Assembly (NCBI RefSeq): GCF_001866055.1
Contig: NZ_MLQS01000032.1
Span: 1-49,954 of the forward strand
Direction of reading: 5' to 3'
Source of the DNA: Anaerobacillus alkalidiazotrophicus
Lineage (GTDB): Bacteria > Bacillota > Bacilli > Bacillales_H > Anaerobacillaceae
Length of the DNA stretch: 49,954 nucleotides
Every line of letters starts with the position of its first letter. Position 1 is the first letter of the stretch. This document shows positions 9,806-19,192 of this stretch, in pieces. Position numbers and translations under genes: made by a program. The notes under the pieces are model-generated. The model was not told the origin of the DNA. It searched no databases and saw only the letters and a program-made list of their open reading frames with translations.

Positions 9806-10816
9806 ATGTGGACAAGCGTCGAAATTGGTATAGATTTAGGCACTGCAAACTTACTGATCTACAGTAAAGATAAAGGAATTATCTTGAATGAACCCTCTGT
9901 GGTTGCAATTAACACTGATACAAATGAAGTTTTAGCTGTAGGGGTAGAAGCGAAGAATATGATTGGTAAAACTCCTGCTAATGTTATAGCAGTTCGACCT
10001 CTTCGGGATGGCGTTATTGCCGATTTTAACACAACATCAAGTATGTTAAAGGCAATAATGAAAAAAGTTAGTAAAAAATTAGGTCTATCACTTCGCAAGC
10101 CAAGCGTAGTGGTTGGCACACATTCTGGTTCAACGTCCGTTGAACGTCGTGCTATTGTAGACGCTGTAAGTAGCTGCGGGGTTAAAAATGTTCATTTAAT
10201 AGAGGAACCTGTAGCTGCAGCTATTGGAGTAGGTCTTCCTGTTGATGAACCTATTGCAAGTGTGATTGTGGATATAGGCGGCGGGACAACAGAAGTAGCT
10301 ATCATCTCTTTTGGTGGTGTCGTTACGAGTAATACCATAAGAATTGGCGGAGATAAGTTTGATGATCTAATCATACAACACGTTAGAAAGTCTTATAATC
10401 TATTAATCGGTCAGAGAACAGCGGAACAAATAAAAATAGAACTTGGTTACGCTCCTATTGAACATGAAGAAATTACAATGGAAGTACGCGGAAGAGACCT
10501 TGTTAATGGTTTACCGAAAACAATCACACTTCACTCGTCTGAGATTCAAAAAGCAATACGCGAATCTTTACTTCAGTTATTACTAGGTATTCGTCTAACA
10601 CTTGAAAATTGTCCTCCGGAACTAAGTGGAGATATTGTTGATCAAGGTATTACATTAACGGGTGGCGGGGCTCTTCTTAACGGGATTCAAGAGTGGCTTT
10701 CTAGTGAAATATCGGTACCTGTTCACATTGCATCTAACCCACTAGAATCTGTGGCAATTGGTACAGGGCGTTCACTTAAGTATATCAACAAACTACCAAA
10801 AGCATCGATATCATAA
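9806..10816 (+). CDS. mreBH: MreBH-type actin-like rod-shape protein
   Basis: A 336-aa bacterial actin. Phosphate 1 loop is [16 protein letters not shown], phosphate 2 is [19 protein letters not shown] and the adenosine loop [13 protein letters not shown]. Length and sequence fit MreBH, the MreB paralogue that directs autolysin activity along the lateral wall, better than MreB or Mbl (for instance [22 protein letters not shown] and [17 protein letters not shown]). ATG 9806 follows GGTGAAAAGAA. It stands alone, not in an mre operon, again as for MreBH. Confidence 0.88.
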   Translation: MWTSVEIGIDLGTANLLIYSKDKGIILNEPSVVAINTDTNEVLAVGVEAKNMIGKTPANVIAVRPLRDGVIADFNTTSSMLKAIMKKVSKKLGLSLRKPSVVVGTHSGSTSVERRAIVDAVSSCGVKNVHLIEEPVAAAIGVGLPVDEPIASVIVDIGGGTTEVAIISFGGVVTSNTIRIGGDKFDDLIIQHVRKSYNLLIGQRTAEQIKIELGYAPIEHEEITMEVRGRDLVNGLPKTITLHSSEIQKAIRESLLQLLLGIRLTLENCPPELSGDIVDQGITLTGGGALLNGIQEWLSSEISVPVHIASNPLESVAIGTGRSLKYINKLPKASIS

Positions 10817-11119
10817 AAAGTAGCTATGTATCTATCTCTTTCAAAGTAATAACACCATTTTTTATTCCTTTGAAGAGATAAGCTTCTTATTTTTTTTGCA
10901 AAAAAACAAAATAACCTTTCCATTATTTCGAAATATAAGATTTACACCTTTTTACCTCCGGTTTAAATGCAATGTTATTAACAATTAGAACTCTTAACCC
11001 TTATTAAAGTAAATACTTATGCTCACTTTCTGGCTGTTAGGTTGGGATGCCTGCCCCCGCTACGATGATACGTCAGAGCGGTGAGGGGCAGCACCTTAAA
11101 CGGATTTTAAGACCATTCA
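10817..11119. other. Intergenic region with GC-rich hairpin (11051-11091)
   Basis: CTGCCCC (11051-11057) pairs with GGGGCAG (11085-11091) and CGCT (11058-11061) with AGCG (11077-11080), with a GTGA bulge. It sits between convergent mreBH and the response regulator gene, but no T-run follows on either strand. It could be a transposon-end hairpin or an atypical terminator. Confidence 0.45.
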
Positions 11120-12040
11120 TCACGAGCCCATTTGTTTTTTGGTTTCTGTATACAAAGCATGAATAAACTTCTTTGTGTTAATTCTTGTGTGAGCCGGACT
11201 AATCACGTCTTCATTTTTTAATCTTTGCATGGTTTTCATCACTTGGCTATATTCAAACAGTTTGGAAGCATACTTTTCAAATGTAGGATTTGAGTAATCG
11301 TCTATCCCTAATGCGGCGATATGTGTTAATGCATGATAGATACAACGGCGGATTCTTTGCTCACAAGCCTTTACTTCCTTTTTGATATCTTTGTGGTCAC
11401 TCGAGCCTAATTTTAGTTCTGAAACGTTATGAAACATCGTTTTTAAGGATGGCAGAACATAGTCATATGAATCGGAACTTTCTTCATGTAACGATAAACA
11501 CTTTAATATATTAAGTAAGTCTTTACTTCCTTTTTCCTCAAAAATTCCTAGTTCTGACAATACAAAAGATCCAGCAGATTGAATATTACGCTCCCTAAAG
11601 GTGTTTTTTTGACGCTTTACTGGCAGTGGATTTAATAGATTTAGGGAGTCCTTTATTCCGTTTATAGAATTTTCTAATTGGATTCGTTCATTTACTTTTT
11701 TCAGGATATTGATGACTTCTAGTCGATTGATTGGTTTAGTAACGTAATATTCAACGCCAATTGAATACGCCTCTCCGATTAATTCTTTTGATTCCACTTG
11801 GGAGATCATAACAATCTTTCCCTTATATGAGCGTAAGGCTTGTATAGTTGTAATCCCGTCCTGATTAGGCATCAACATGTCAATTAAGAGGATGTCCACT
11901 TTATGGTTAATTAACAGAGCGTCGTTTATACCTGCTCCATCACTAGCTTCACTGACAATCTCGCCTAAGTCTTCATCTACTATTATGTCTTTCAACATTG
12001 CCCGTACACTTGGGTCATCATCAGTAATAAAATAATTCAT
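11120..12040 (-). CDS. Response regulator, GlnL (YcbB)-like
   Basis: A 306-aa protein from ATG 12040. The receiver domain (about 1-120) has acidic pocket DDD at 7-9, phospho-acceptor Asp54 in DILLIDMLMP, and the conserved Lys in YYVTKPINR. The C-terminal half (SFVLSELGIFEEKGSKDLL and onward) matches the YcbB/GlnL output domain type rather than OmpR or NarL helices. An upstream in-frame start would overlap the kinase gene; I prefer MNYFITDDD, the natural receiver start. Paired with the kinase upstream; likely controls the divergent symporter-aspartase operon. Confidence 0.8.
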   Translation of the reverse strand: MNYFITDDDPSVRAMLKDIIVDEDLGEIVSEASDGAGINDALLINHKVDILLIDMLMPNQDGITTIQALRSYKGKIVMISQVESKELIGEAYSIGVEYYVTKPINRLEVINILKKVNERIQLENSINGIKDSLNLLNPLPVKRQKNTFRERNIQSAGSFVLSELGIFEEKGSKDLLNILKCLSLHEESSDSYDYVLPSLKTMFHNVSELKLGSSDHKDIKKEVKACEQRIRRCIYHALTHIAALGIDDYSNPTFEKYASKLFEYSQVMKTMQRLKNEDVISPAHTRINTKKFIHALYTETKKQMGS

Positions 12041-12068
12041 TATGTTTTCCCCCCATGTTCCAACCAAT

Positions 12069-13349
12069 TTACTGATTCTCCCTTGATAAGCTACTCTTTG
12101 GTAATTGAATCGTAAACGTACTTCCACTTTTTGTTGAATTTAAAATCATGGTCCCACCTAACGATGTTACGAGGTCTTTACTGTAGGAAAGCCCAATGCC
12201 TGTTGAAGGATTACCGAAACGATCATATTTGGTTGTAAAACCGGGCTGATAAATGAGCTCTTGGTGCTCATTAGCAATTCCTGTTCCGTTATCGGAAACT
12301 TTTAATTCGGTGTCCGGCCCTTTGGCTGCAAATAGGATCGTAATTTCTCCTTTCGTCTGAATGGCTTCTATGCTATTTGATACAAGATTGCCTAGGATCG
12401 ATAACGTTGTGTAGGTATGGTAAAGTGGATGTTTTCCTATGAAATCAATATCAATGTTTATTTCTTTTCCGAGCATATTCGCATATTTTTCATTTGATGT
12501 TTTTAGTAGATGCCCAAGCTCTCTTACACTCATTTTCTCATGAATGTTTTCATAAGAAATGAGTTGGGACAAACCGGCAAAGATACGGGTATTATCTTTC
12601 TTTATTTCGTGTACTTGACCAGCGATTTTAAGAGCTAATTGTGAGTGTATCTCAGAAATATCTTGTAATTGTCGATAAAGGTTATAGCAGTCTCTAGTCA
12701 CTTCTTCGGCATGCTGCATCGTTTTTTTTAATTGAATCGATTCTGCATACAACTTAGAGATGAGCAAGGTCATCTTTTCATTGCGTTTTCGTTGCTGTTC
12801 GGCTGCCATTGTCGATTCTCTCAATAGAAACAAAGTGTAAATTCCAAGGACAAAAAAACTACGGATGATGGCAATAATGATAATTTGATGCAGCATTTCA
12901 ATCGAAAAGAGATGATCAGAGAAAATAGATCGCACAAAAATCTCACTAATACTAGCTAGTATTTCAATGAGTACTCCTAAACAACCGATCCAGATCGGTT
13001 GTTTATAAAAGTGACGTATTTTACTAATATAAAAGGCACTTGCAAAAGCAAAATAGTAGAAAAAGACTGGGAAGTGCAGAGTAAATGAGCTTTCCCAGTT
13101 TGCCTGATTGAAAACGACCCAATCCAAAGCAATACGGAAAACGACGACACACACACCTGTAACGAAACCGGATAGGATGGGGTTGATCTTTCGAAGCCAC
13201 AATAAAAACAGAAAAAAAGCCGGTGTACCAAAGCTTACCCGAAAATCATCGTGAAAAGGATGAAATTTCAGCTCTCCTGCAATGGGAACCGCTAGTAACA
13301 TAACCAAAAATAGAATTAGAGTATCTTTAGAATCTTTCTTTTTTATCAT
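12069..13349 (-). CDS. Membrane sensor histidine kinase, GlnK (YcbA)-like
   Basis: A 426-aa protein with several N-terminal membrane spans (about 10-175), a helical dimerisation stretch, and a HATPase domain with GNLVSNSIEAI (N box), KVSDNGTGI (G1) and GNPSTGIGLSYSKDLV (G2). This is the DcuS/CitA/GlnK kind of kinase that senses amino acids or dicarboxylates, but here the sensor is an integral membrane bundle rather than a PAS domain. The ribosome site at ATG 13349 is weak. Divergent gene pair suggests it senses aspartate, glutamate or a C4 acid. Confidence 0.8.
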   Translation of the reverse strand: MIKKKDSKDTLILFLVMLLAVPIAGELKFHPFHDDFRVSFGTPAFFLFLLWLRKINPILSGFVTGVCVVVFRIALDWVVFNQANWESSFTLHFPVFFYYFAFASAFYISKIRHFYKQPIWIGCLGVLIEILASISEIFVRSIFSDHLFSIEMLHQIIIIAIIRSFFVLGIYTLFLLRESTMAAEQQRKRNEKMTLLISKLYAESIQLKKTMQHAEEVTRDCYNLYRQLQDISEIHSQLALKIAGQVHEIKKDNTRIFAGLSQLISYENIHEKMSVRELGHLLKTSNEKYANMLGKEINIDIDFIGKHPLYHTYTTLSILGNLVSNSIEAIQTKGEITILFAAKGPDTELKVSDNGTGIANEHQELIYQPGFTTKYDRFGNPSTGIGLSYSKDLVTSLGGTMILNSTKSGSTFTIQLPKSSLSRENQ

Positions 13350-13439
13350 AATGTCATATTGTAATGGAAAACAGGAAAGAAATCTACATAATGAAAAAAG
13401 ATTGTCAGATAACTGAACAAGATTTCTTCTTTTTTATAG

Positions 13440-13470
13440 GTTTGTGTAGGATTTTGTAGTTTCTATTATA
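13440..13470 (+). promoter_or_regulatory. Possible promoter and GlnL-like direct repeat before symporter
   Basis: GTTTGT (13440-13445) and TTTTGT (13452-13457) form a direct repeat, close to the TTTTGT-N4-TTTTGT site I remember for B. subtilis GlnL, but with 6 bases between. A TATTAT -10-like hexamer follows 16 bases after a TTGTGT. Suggestive only. Confidence 0.3.
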
Positions 13471-13500
13471 CAGTGATGAAAAAACGTAAGGAGTGGAAGA

Positions 13501-14742
13501 ATGAAAGGGAAAAAATTATTATCGATGATATTTATTTCTTTCGTGTTAGCAATTATGTTTGGGGTTATTTTTGGACCAGCCATGGAGGCAGTACAGCCTC
13601 TAGGTACATTATTTTTACGTCTCATTAATTTTATCATTGTCCCATTAGTATTTACATCCCTCATTGTAGGAGTAGCAAGCACAGGTGATATAAAGAAACT
13701 TGGAAGAATGAGTATGAGAACTGTTTCATACTATTTGGGAACAACTGCAATTGCGATTACGATTGGTTTAGTCGTAGGGAAACTGATGATGCCTGGTGCT
13801 GGACTCGACACCCCCGTATCAGAGCAAACAATTGAACCTCAAGAAGCGCCAGGGCTTGTGGATACACTCTTGAATATCATCCCAACAAACCCATTGATGT
13901 CTTTAATCGAAGCAAATATGCTTCAAATTATCTTCTTTGCGATCTTTCTAGGTTTAAGTATTACATTAGTTGGCGAGAAAGCAAAAGGAGTCTACACTTT
14001 CTTTGAAGGCTTTGCCGAAATGATGTATTCAATTACGAATATCGTCATGAAAGTAGCACCAATTGGTGTGTTTGGACTAGTAGCACCTATAGTAGGGCAA
14101 TATGGACCGGCGGTACTTTTGCCACTATTAAAAATCATAGCAGCTGTGGCCATTGCAGCGCTGTTACATGTGATCATTACGTACTCTTCTGCTGTTAAAC
14201 TATTTGCCAAAATGAGCCCAATTCATTTTTTCAAAGGAATCTCACCAGCGATTTTAGTAGCCTTTAGTACTCAAAGCAGTTCAGGTACTTTGCCTGTTAC
14301 GATCAAGTGCTCAGAAGAAAACTTAGGGGTTTCTAAGAAAGTAAGCAGTTTTGTACTTCCACTTGGAGCCACTATTAATATGGATGGGACTGCCTTGTAT
14401 CAAGGGGTGTGCGTCTTATTTGTAGCCCAGCTTTATGGGATTGAGCTTAGTTTTGCCCAATTACTTACGATTGTTTTAACAGCAACATTAGCTTCGATTG
14501 GAACAGCGGGTGTCCCGAGTGCGGGTTTAGTAATGCTTACGATGGTAATGACATCGGTCGGACTTCCGTTAGAAGGGATTGCGCTGATTGCTGGAATCGA
14601 CCGTATTCTTGATATGATTAGAACTTCCGTAAACGTGACAGGAGATGCTTCAGCTGCGACCATTGTATCAGCACTAGAAGTTGACTTACAGGAAGAGCGG
14701 GAAGCCACTCAAAGTGTACCATCAAAACACCTAGCGGGATAA
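13501..14742 (+). CDS. Dicarboxylate/amino-acid:cation symporter (DAACS family)
   Basis: A 413-aa multi-span transporter. It has the helical hairpin 1 motif STQSSSGTLPVT, the NMDGT motif (ATINMDGTALYQ), and the hairpin 2/TM8 region GTAGVPSAGLVMLTMV with DRILDMIRTSVNVTGD, which bind substrate and sodium in glutamate transporters. AAGGAG lies before ATG 13501. It is followed 24 bases later by aspartase, so aspartate or glutamate uptake is likely; whether it is driven by H+ or Na+ is not decided by what I can see. Confidence 0.88.
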   Translation: MKGKKLLSMIFISFVLAIMFGVIFGPAMEAVQPLGTLFLRLINFIIVPLVFTSLIVGVASTGDIKKLGRMSMRTVSYYLGTTAIAITIGLVVGKLMMPGAGLDTPVSEQTIEPQEAPGLVDTLLNIIPTNPLMSLIEANMLQIIFFAIFLGLSITLVGEKAKGVYTFFEGFAEMMYSITNIVMKVAPIGVFGLVAPIVGQYGPAVLLPLLKIIAAVAIAALLHVIITYSSAVKLFAKMSPIHFFKGISPAILVAFSTQSSSGTLPVTIKCSEENLGVSKKVSSFVLPLGATINMDGTALYQGVCVLFVAQLYGIELSFAQLLTIVLTATLASIGTAGVPSAGLVMLTMVMTSVGLPLEGIALIAGIDRILDMIRTSVNVTGDASAATIVSALEVDLQEEREATQSVPSKHLAG

Positions 14743-14766
14743 TCAGAAAGAAAGTAGGAATTGAAA

Positions 14767-16221
14767 ATGGCGATAAATAAAATGGCGTTAGTAGATTACG
14801 ATAGACAAGCAATGTATCGAACGGAACGGGACCTACTTGGGAAAAGGAACATACCAAAGGATGCGTATTATGGAATTCAAACGATGCGTGCAAGGGAAAA
14901 CTTTCCGATTACCGGATACCCCCCTCATCCAGAACTTATTCGAGCATTTGGTTATGTAAAAAAAGCAGCAGCAATGGCTAATCGAGAAGTAGGTGTTCTT
15001 CAAGCCGATATAGCTGCTGTGATCATTGAAGCCGCTGAAGAGGTCATTGCTGGAAAATTAAATAATCACTTTATTGTCGATGCCATTCAAGGGGGCGCAG
15101 GTACTTCTTTTAATATGAACGCAAATGAGGTCATTGCTAATCGAGCAATCGAGTTTCTCGGGGGACAAAAAGGTGAGTACATGCGAGTAAGCCCAAATAC
15201 TCACGTCAATATGGCACAATCGACCAATGATGCTTTTCCTACAGCTATTCACCTTTCTGTGCTTCGATTATCTGATGGATTAACAAAACAAATAGAAGAA
15301 CTTATCGATGCTATGGGAGAAAAAGAAAAAGAGTTTGATGACGTATTAAAAATGGGAAGAACTCATCTGCAGGATGCCGTACCGGTTCGCCTCGGTCAAG
15401 AATTTGGAGCGTATCGTCGTGTTCTGTTACGTGACCTTTCCAGAGTTCAACGCTCAATCTGCCATTTATATGAGATTAACATGGGGGCAACTGCTGTAGG
15501 AACAGGATTAAATGCAAAACCTGAATATATTGAAAAGGTCGCCGCTTATTTGGCTGACATTACGGGTTATCCTTTTAAAACGGCTAAGGATTTAATAGAT
15601 GCGACTCAAAATACAGATGTTTATACAGAGGTATCTAGTGCATTAAAAATAATAGCTATTAATCTTTCAAAAATTGCAAATGATTTACGCTTGATGAGTT
15701 CAGGGCCGCGTACAGGCATCAATGAGATCAATCTCCCTTCCCGTCAACCAGGATCATCGATCATGCCAGGAAAAGTTAATCCTGTCATGTGTGAGGTCAT
15801 TAATCAAATTTCTTTTCAAGTAATTGGAAATGACCATACGATTAGTTTAGCATCTGAAGCAGGACAGCTAGAATTGAATGTGATGGAACCAGTGTTAGTT
15901 TTTAACTTATTGCAGTCACTTTCCATTTTAGAAAATGGCATTCGTGTCTTTACGGAATATGCAGTTCGTGGAATAACAGCTAATATCGATCATTGTCGTG
16001 AAATGGTTGAAAAAAGTGTAGGAATTGTAACAGCCATAAATCCTCATGTTGGTTATGAGGTAGCATCAAGAGTGGCAAAGGAAGCCATTCAAACGAATCG
16101 CCCCGTAAGAGAGATATGCCTGGAACGTGGAATTTTAACTGAGGCTGAACTGAATGAGGTTCTCGACCCGAAAGAAATGACCAACCCCGGTATAGCAGGT
16201 GCAAGATTTATAAATGGTTAA
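14767..16221 (+). CDS. aspA: Aspartate ammonia-lyase
   Basis: A 484-aa fumarase/aspartase superfamily enzyme converting aspartate to fumarate and ammonia. It has the signature GSSIMPGKVNPVMCE, plus TSTNDAFPTA-like VNMAQSTNDAFPTAIH and RTHLQDAVPVRLGQEF. I chose ATG 14767 (AGGA 7 bases upstream); TTG 14761 is the alternative. The N-terminus has about 15 extra residues before the usual RTERDLLG start. With the symporter it forms an aspartate-use operon: import, then feed carbon into the TCA cycle. Confidence 0.9.
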   Translation: MAINKMALVDYDRQAMYRTERDLLGKRNIPKDAYYGIQTMRARENFPITGYPPHPELIRAFGYVKKAAAMANREVGVLQADIAAVIIEAAEEVIAGKLNNHFIVDAIQGGAGTSFNMNANEVIANRAIEFLGGQKGEYMRVSPNTHVNMAQSTNDAFPTAIHLSVLRLSDGLTKQIEELIDAMGEKEKEFDDVLKMGRTHLQDAVPVRLGQEFGAYRRVLLRDLSRVQRSICHLYEINMGATAVGTGLNAKPEYIEKVAAYLADITGYPFKTAKDLIDATQNTDVYTEVSSALKIIAINLSKIANDLRLMSSGPRTGINEINLPSRQPGSSIMPGKVNPVMCEVINQISFQVIGNDHTISLASEAGQLELNVMEPVLVFNLLQSLSILENGIRVFTEYAVRGITANIDHCREMVEKSVGIVTAINPHVGYEVASRVAKEAIQTNRPVREICLERGILTEAELNEVLDPKEMTNPGIAGARFING

Positions 16222-16225
16222 CATG

Positions 16226-16268
16226 AATACCGACCATTCGCGCTATTGAGCGAGTGGCCGGTATTTTT
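16226..16268 (+). terminator. Terminator of symporter-aspA operon
   Basis: AATACCG..CCATTCGC pairs with GCGAGTGG..CGGTATT around a short loop and runs into TTTTTTG, just after the aspA stop. Confidence 0.85.
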
Positions 16269-16557
16269 TGGGGTATTTCATGAAACTCGTACAGTACGTT
16301 ACCTATGGAATTTTCCATAGGAGATGTAACATATCAATTGCAAATGTAATATATACGTTTTAAAGAATATTGGTCAATGAATGAAAAATCATGTAAAAAA
16401 TCACACAAATAAAATGATCAATGACTCAAGAGCGGCTAGAGACAAATGATTGAGCTAATGATAGAGAAGAGAGATACTCCTAGCTTCAGCTTTGCGTAGC
16501 AATCACAAAGGCGCTTCTGATTACCGCTCCCCTTAACTTACCTAAAGTATTTATTTG

Positions 16558-16623
16558 AATGTAACCAAAGAGATGAAAAAAGAGACTTCCCAAAAGTTTT
16601 ATCAACCTTTGAGAAGCCTCTAA
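16558..16623 (+). pseudogene. Integrase C-terminal relic 1, doubling as nik-operon terminator
   Basis: The reading frame NVTKEMKKETSQKFYQPLRSL-stop aligns codon for codon with the end of the integrase at 30453-30519 (HVTQEMKKEASQKFGELMRSLR). Read on the minus strand the same bases give GAGGCTTCTCAAA...TTTGGGAAGTCTC followed by TTTTTTC, an intrinsic terminator 42 bases past the nikE stop. No att core is seen beside it, so the event is older or was trimmed. Confidence 0.75.
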
Positions 16624-16664
16624 AATCAACACAATATTTACTTTAATTTATTGTTTTACTATGT

Positions 16665-17474
16665 TCACCCTTTCGAAAGTGAACGCGACCGTGGATGCTC
16701 TGCAAGAATGGATTCTCTCATCCGTAAAACAACAGGGTTTTTTGAGGAAAAAAATTGCTCTTTCGAATCATAAAGCTCGATTAATTCTCCTTTTTCTAGT
16801 ACACCTAATGTATCAGAAATGGAAAAGGCAGCTTTAATATCATGGGTAATAAACAGATAAGATAAGCCGAAGTCATCTTTTAATTCTCTTAATAAATCTA
16901 AAATTAAGCTTTGTGTAACCATATCTAAACTACTAACCGATTCGTCCAGGACGATTAACTTTGGTTTAAGAGAAATAGCTCTAGCAATATTAATCCTTTG
17001 CAACTGCCCACCGCTAAATTGATGTGGGTATTTTTTTAAATCCTTTTCACATAATCCTACGCGTTCTAACAGCGAAATAACCGTTCTTCTTTTTTCACTT
17101 ACGGATAGTTTTTCATAATTCTCTAATGGTTCGCTTATGATACGCTCAGCTGTCATACGGGGATTCACAGCTGAATATGAGTCCTGAAAAACAACTTGCA
17201 AATCGCGACGTATTTTTCGTTGGTTATGTTTATCTGTATTATAAATATCATATCCTTGAAACAAGACCTGGCCTTGTTGTGGACGTTGTATGCCAAGAAT
17301 CACTTTTCCTAAGGTGCTTTTACCAGCCCCACTTGTCCCCAGTAATCCTAAACAGGTTCCTTCTTCAATCGAAAAAGAAATATTAGTAAGTGCTTTATTT
17401 AATTGATCCTTCCATTTAAAAAGTTTCTTAGAATCGTAGCTGTGATTGACTTCTTTTACCTGTAATAAGCTCAT
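16665..17474 (-). CDS. nikE: Nickel/peptide-type ABC transporter ATPase (NikE-like)
   Basis: A 269-aa ATPase from ATG 17474 (AGAGGTG upstream). Walker A GTSGAGKST, Q-loop QVVFQDSYSAVNP, signature FSGGQLQR, Walker B LIVLDESVSSLD, switch His FITHDI. It has the Opp/Nik C-terminal extension (GELIELYDSKEQFF). Last gene of the operon; overlaps none but lies 36 bases from nikD's stop. The terminator is the integrase relic just downstream. Confidence 0.85.
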   Translation of the reverse strand: MSLLQVKEVNHSYDSKKLFKWKDQLNKALTNISFSIEEGTCLGLLGTSGAGKSTLGKVILGIQRPQQGQVLFQGYDIYNTDKHNQRKIRRDLQVVFQDSYSAVNPRMTAERIISEPLENYEKLSVSEKRRTVISLLERVGLCEKDLKKYPHQFSGGQLQRINIARAISLKPKLIVLDESVSSLDMVTQSLILDLLRELKDDFGLSYLFITHDIKAAFSISDTLGVLEKGELIELYDSKEQFFSSKNPVVLRMRESILAEHPRSRSLSKG

Positions 17475-17509
17475 TGGTTTCACCTCTTTACAAAATGAAA
17501 TTCTATTGA

Positions 17510-18340
17510 TCACAACATATAGGTGATAGGTTGTTGTTCAACTTGTAAGGTAGGCCTTGTGGTTAACAGCTTCTTTGTATACTCATGTTGTGGATGATCA
17601 AATAATTGAAATACATTTGCTTTTTCTACAATTCTACCATGTTTCATAACGATTACATCATCAGCCATTTCTGCAATTACCCCAAGATCATGGGAAATGA
17701 GTAAAATAGAAGTTCCATATTCAGAGCGAATTCTATCTAAAAGACGAAGGACTAATAATTGGTTGTGAAGATCAAGTGCAGTTGTTGGTTCATCTGCAAT
17801 AATAACAGAAGGATGTAAGCATGTGGCCATGGCAATCATTACACGCTGAAGCATTCCTCCACTCAATTGAAAAGGATAGTTTTTTAATAATTTTGCAGGA
17901 TCGGGCAAGTTTACATATTGCATCACATCAATGGCAAGCTCCTTTGCTTGCTTCTTATTTAATGAAGTATGGGATCTAATAGTTTCAATAAATTGATGAC
18001 CAATCGTAAAAACAGGAGTAAAGGCATTCATCGGATTTTGCATAATAAAAGCGATGTCCTTCCCACGAATTCCTCGCATTTCTTTATTTTTTAAGCCATT
18101 TAATTCCCGTCCTTTTAGTGTAATGCTTCCTTGAATATTCATGTTTTTCTGATTATGCAGCTGCAAAATAGACATACTTGTAACTGTTTTACCACTGCCA
18201 CTTTCCCCAACAAGACCTAGTACTTTCCCTTTTTCAATTCCAAAATTAATGTCTTGAACAAGTGTAGAAAGACCATCTTTTGTTTTTACTTGCACATGTA
18301 AGTCGCTAACTTGTAAAATATTTCTCTCTTTTGTTTCCAT
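17510..18340 (-). CDS. nikD: Nickel/peptide-type ABC transporter ATPase (NikD-like)
   Basis: A 276-aa ATPase. Walker A GESGSGKT, Q-loop FIMQNPMNAFTP, signature LSGGMLQRVMIAMA, Walker B VIIADEPTTALD, switch ISHDLG. The MQNPM.AF and SGGMLQR.MIAMA segments resemble E. coli NikD as remembered. Drives import together with NikE. Confidence 0.87.
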   Translation of the reverse strand: METKERNILQVSDLHVQVKTKDGLSTLVQDINFGIEKGKVLGLVGESGSGKTVTSMSILQLHNQKNMNIQGSITLKGRELNGLKNKEMRGIRGKDIAFIMQNPMNAFTPVFTIGHQFIETIRSHTSLNKKQAKELAIDVMQYVNLPDPAKLLKNYPFQLSGGMLQRVMIAMATCLHPSVIIADEPTTALDLHNQLLVLRLLDRIRSEYGTSILLISHDLGVIAEMADDVIVMKHGRIVEKANVFQLFDHPQHEYTKKLLTTRPTLQVEQQPITYML

Positions 18341-18361
18341 TTTTTTATCCGTCCTTTTTTA

Positions 18362-19192
18362 TTATCGACGTTTAATTCCAAAACGGTCTGATAGTGCTTC
18401 GCCTAATAAATTAAAAGTAACGACAACTAGCATAATCATTAAACCCGGATAAATCATTAACGATGGGTTTGTCCTGATATATGACTTTCCTTCGTGAAGC
18501 ATAGCTCCCCACTCCGGTGTAGGGGGTTGCACTCCTAAGCCTAAAAAGGACATAGATGATAAATTCATAATAGCCCAACCCATTTCTAGCGTTCCCATTA
18601 CTGCTAATGGTGGAAGGACATTTGGAATAATATGTTTTTTTATGATCTTCCATTGTGATGAACCACTAATTTTAGCTGCAGTTATATAGTTCTGTTCTTT
18701 CAGGCTTAGAACTACTCCTCGGATTATCCTTGCGTAATAGACCCATTGTACGAAAATTAATGCTATTACGACCTGTTTAAGCCCAGCTCCCCAAATACCA
18801 ACTAATCCAAGAACAAGCAGAAGACTTGGGAATGCCATCACCCCATCAGCGAATCTCATTAACAGCTGATCCACCCATCCACCTTTAAAACCAGCAATAA
18901 TGCCAATGATCAAACCGATACTTAAAGCTGAAACAAAAATTAATGTAGCAAACCCTAGCGAAACACGTGCACCATATAGGACGCGTGATAATGTACATCT
19001 ACCTAAATGATCTGTTCCCAATGGGTAAGACAAAGAAGGCGGCTGAAGTTTATGAACTAAATTAACCGCAGTGGGGTCATTAGGTGCAAGCCAAGGAGCA
19101 AAGATCATAATAAAAAATAGCACGCACAATATTAGAGAACAAAGGACTATCACTTTTTGACTTTTTAATAGAACACGAACACTCGCTATCAT
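18362..19192 (-). CDS. nikC: ABC transporter permease (NikC-like)
   Basis: A 276-aa inner-membrane permease with about six spans and the coupling-loop motif AAKISGSSQWKIIKKHIIPNVLPP (EAA type), ending LSDRFGIKRR. Its ATG overlaps the end of nikB by 4 bases, indicating coupled translation. Confidence 0.87.
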   Translation of the reverse strand: MIASVRVLLKSQKVIVLCSLILCVLFFIMIFAPWLAPNDPTAVNLVHKLQPPSLSYPLGTDHLGRCTLSRVLYGARVSLGFATLIFVSALSIGLIIGIIAGFKGGWVDQLLMRFADGVMAFPSLLLVLGLVGIWGAGLKQVVIALIFVQWVYYARIIRGVVLSLKEQNYITAAKISGSSQWKIIKKHIIPNVLPPLAVMGTLEMGWAIMNLSSMSFLGLGVQPPTPEWGAMLHEGKSYIRTNPSLMIYPGLMIMLVVVTFNLLGEALSDRFGIKRR

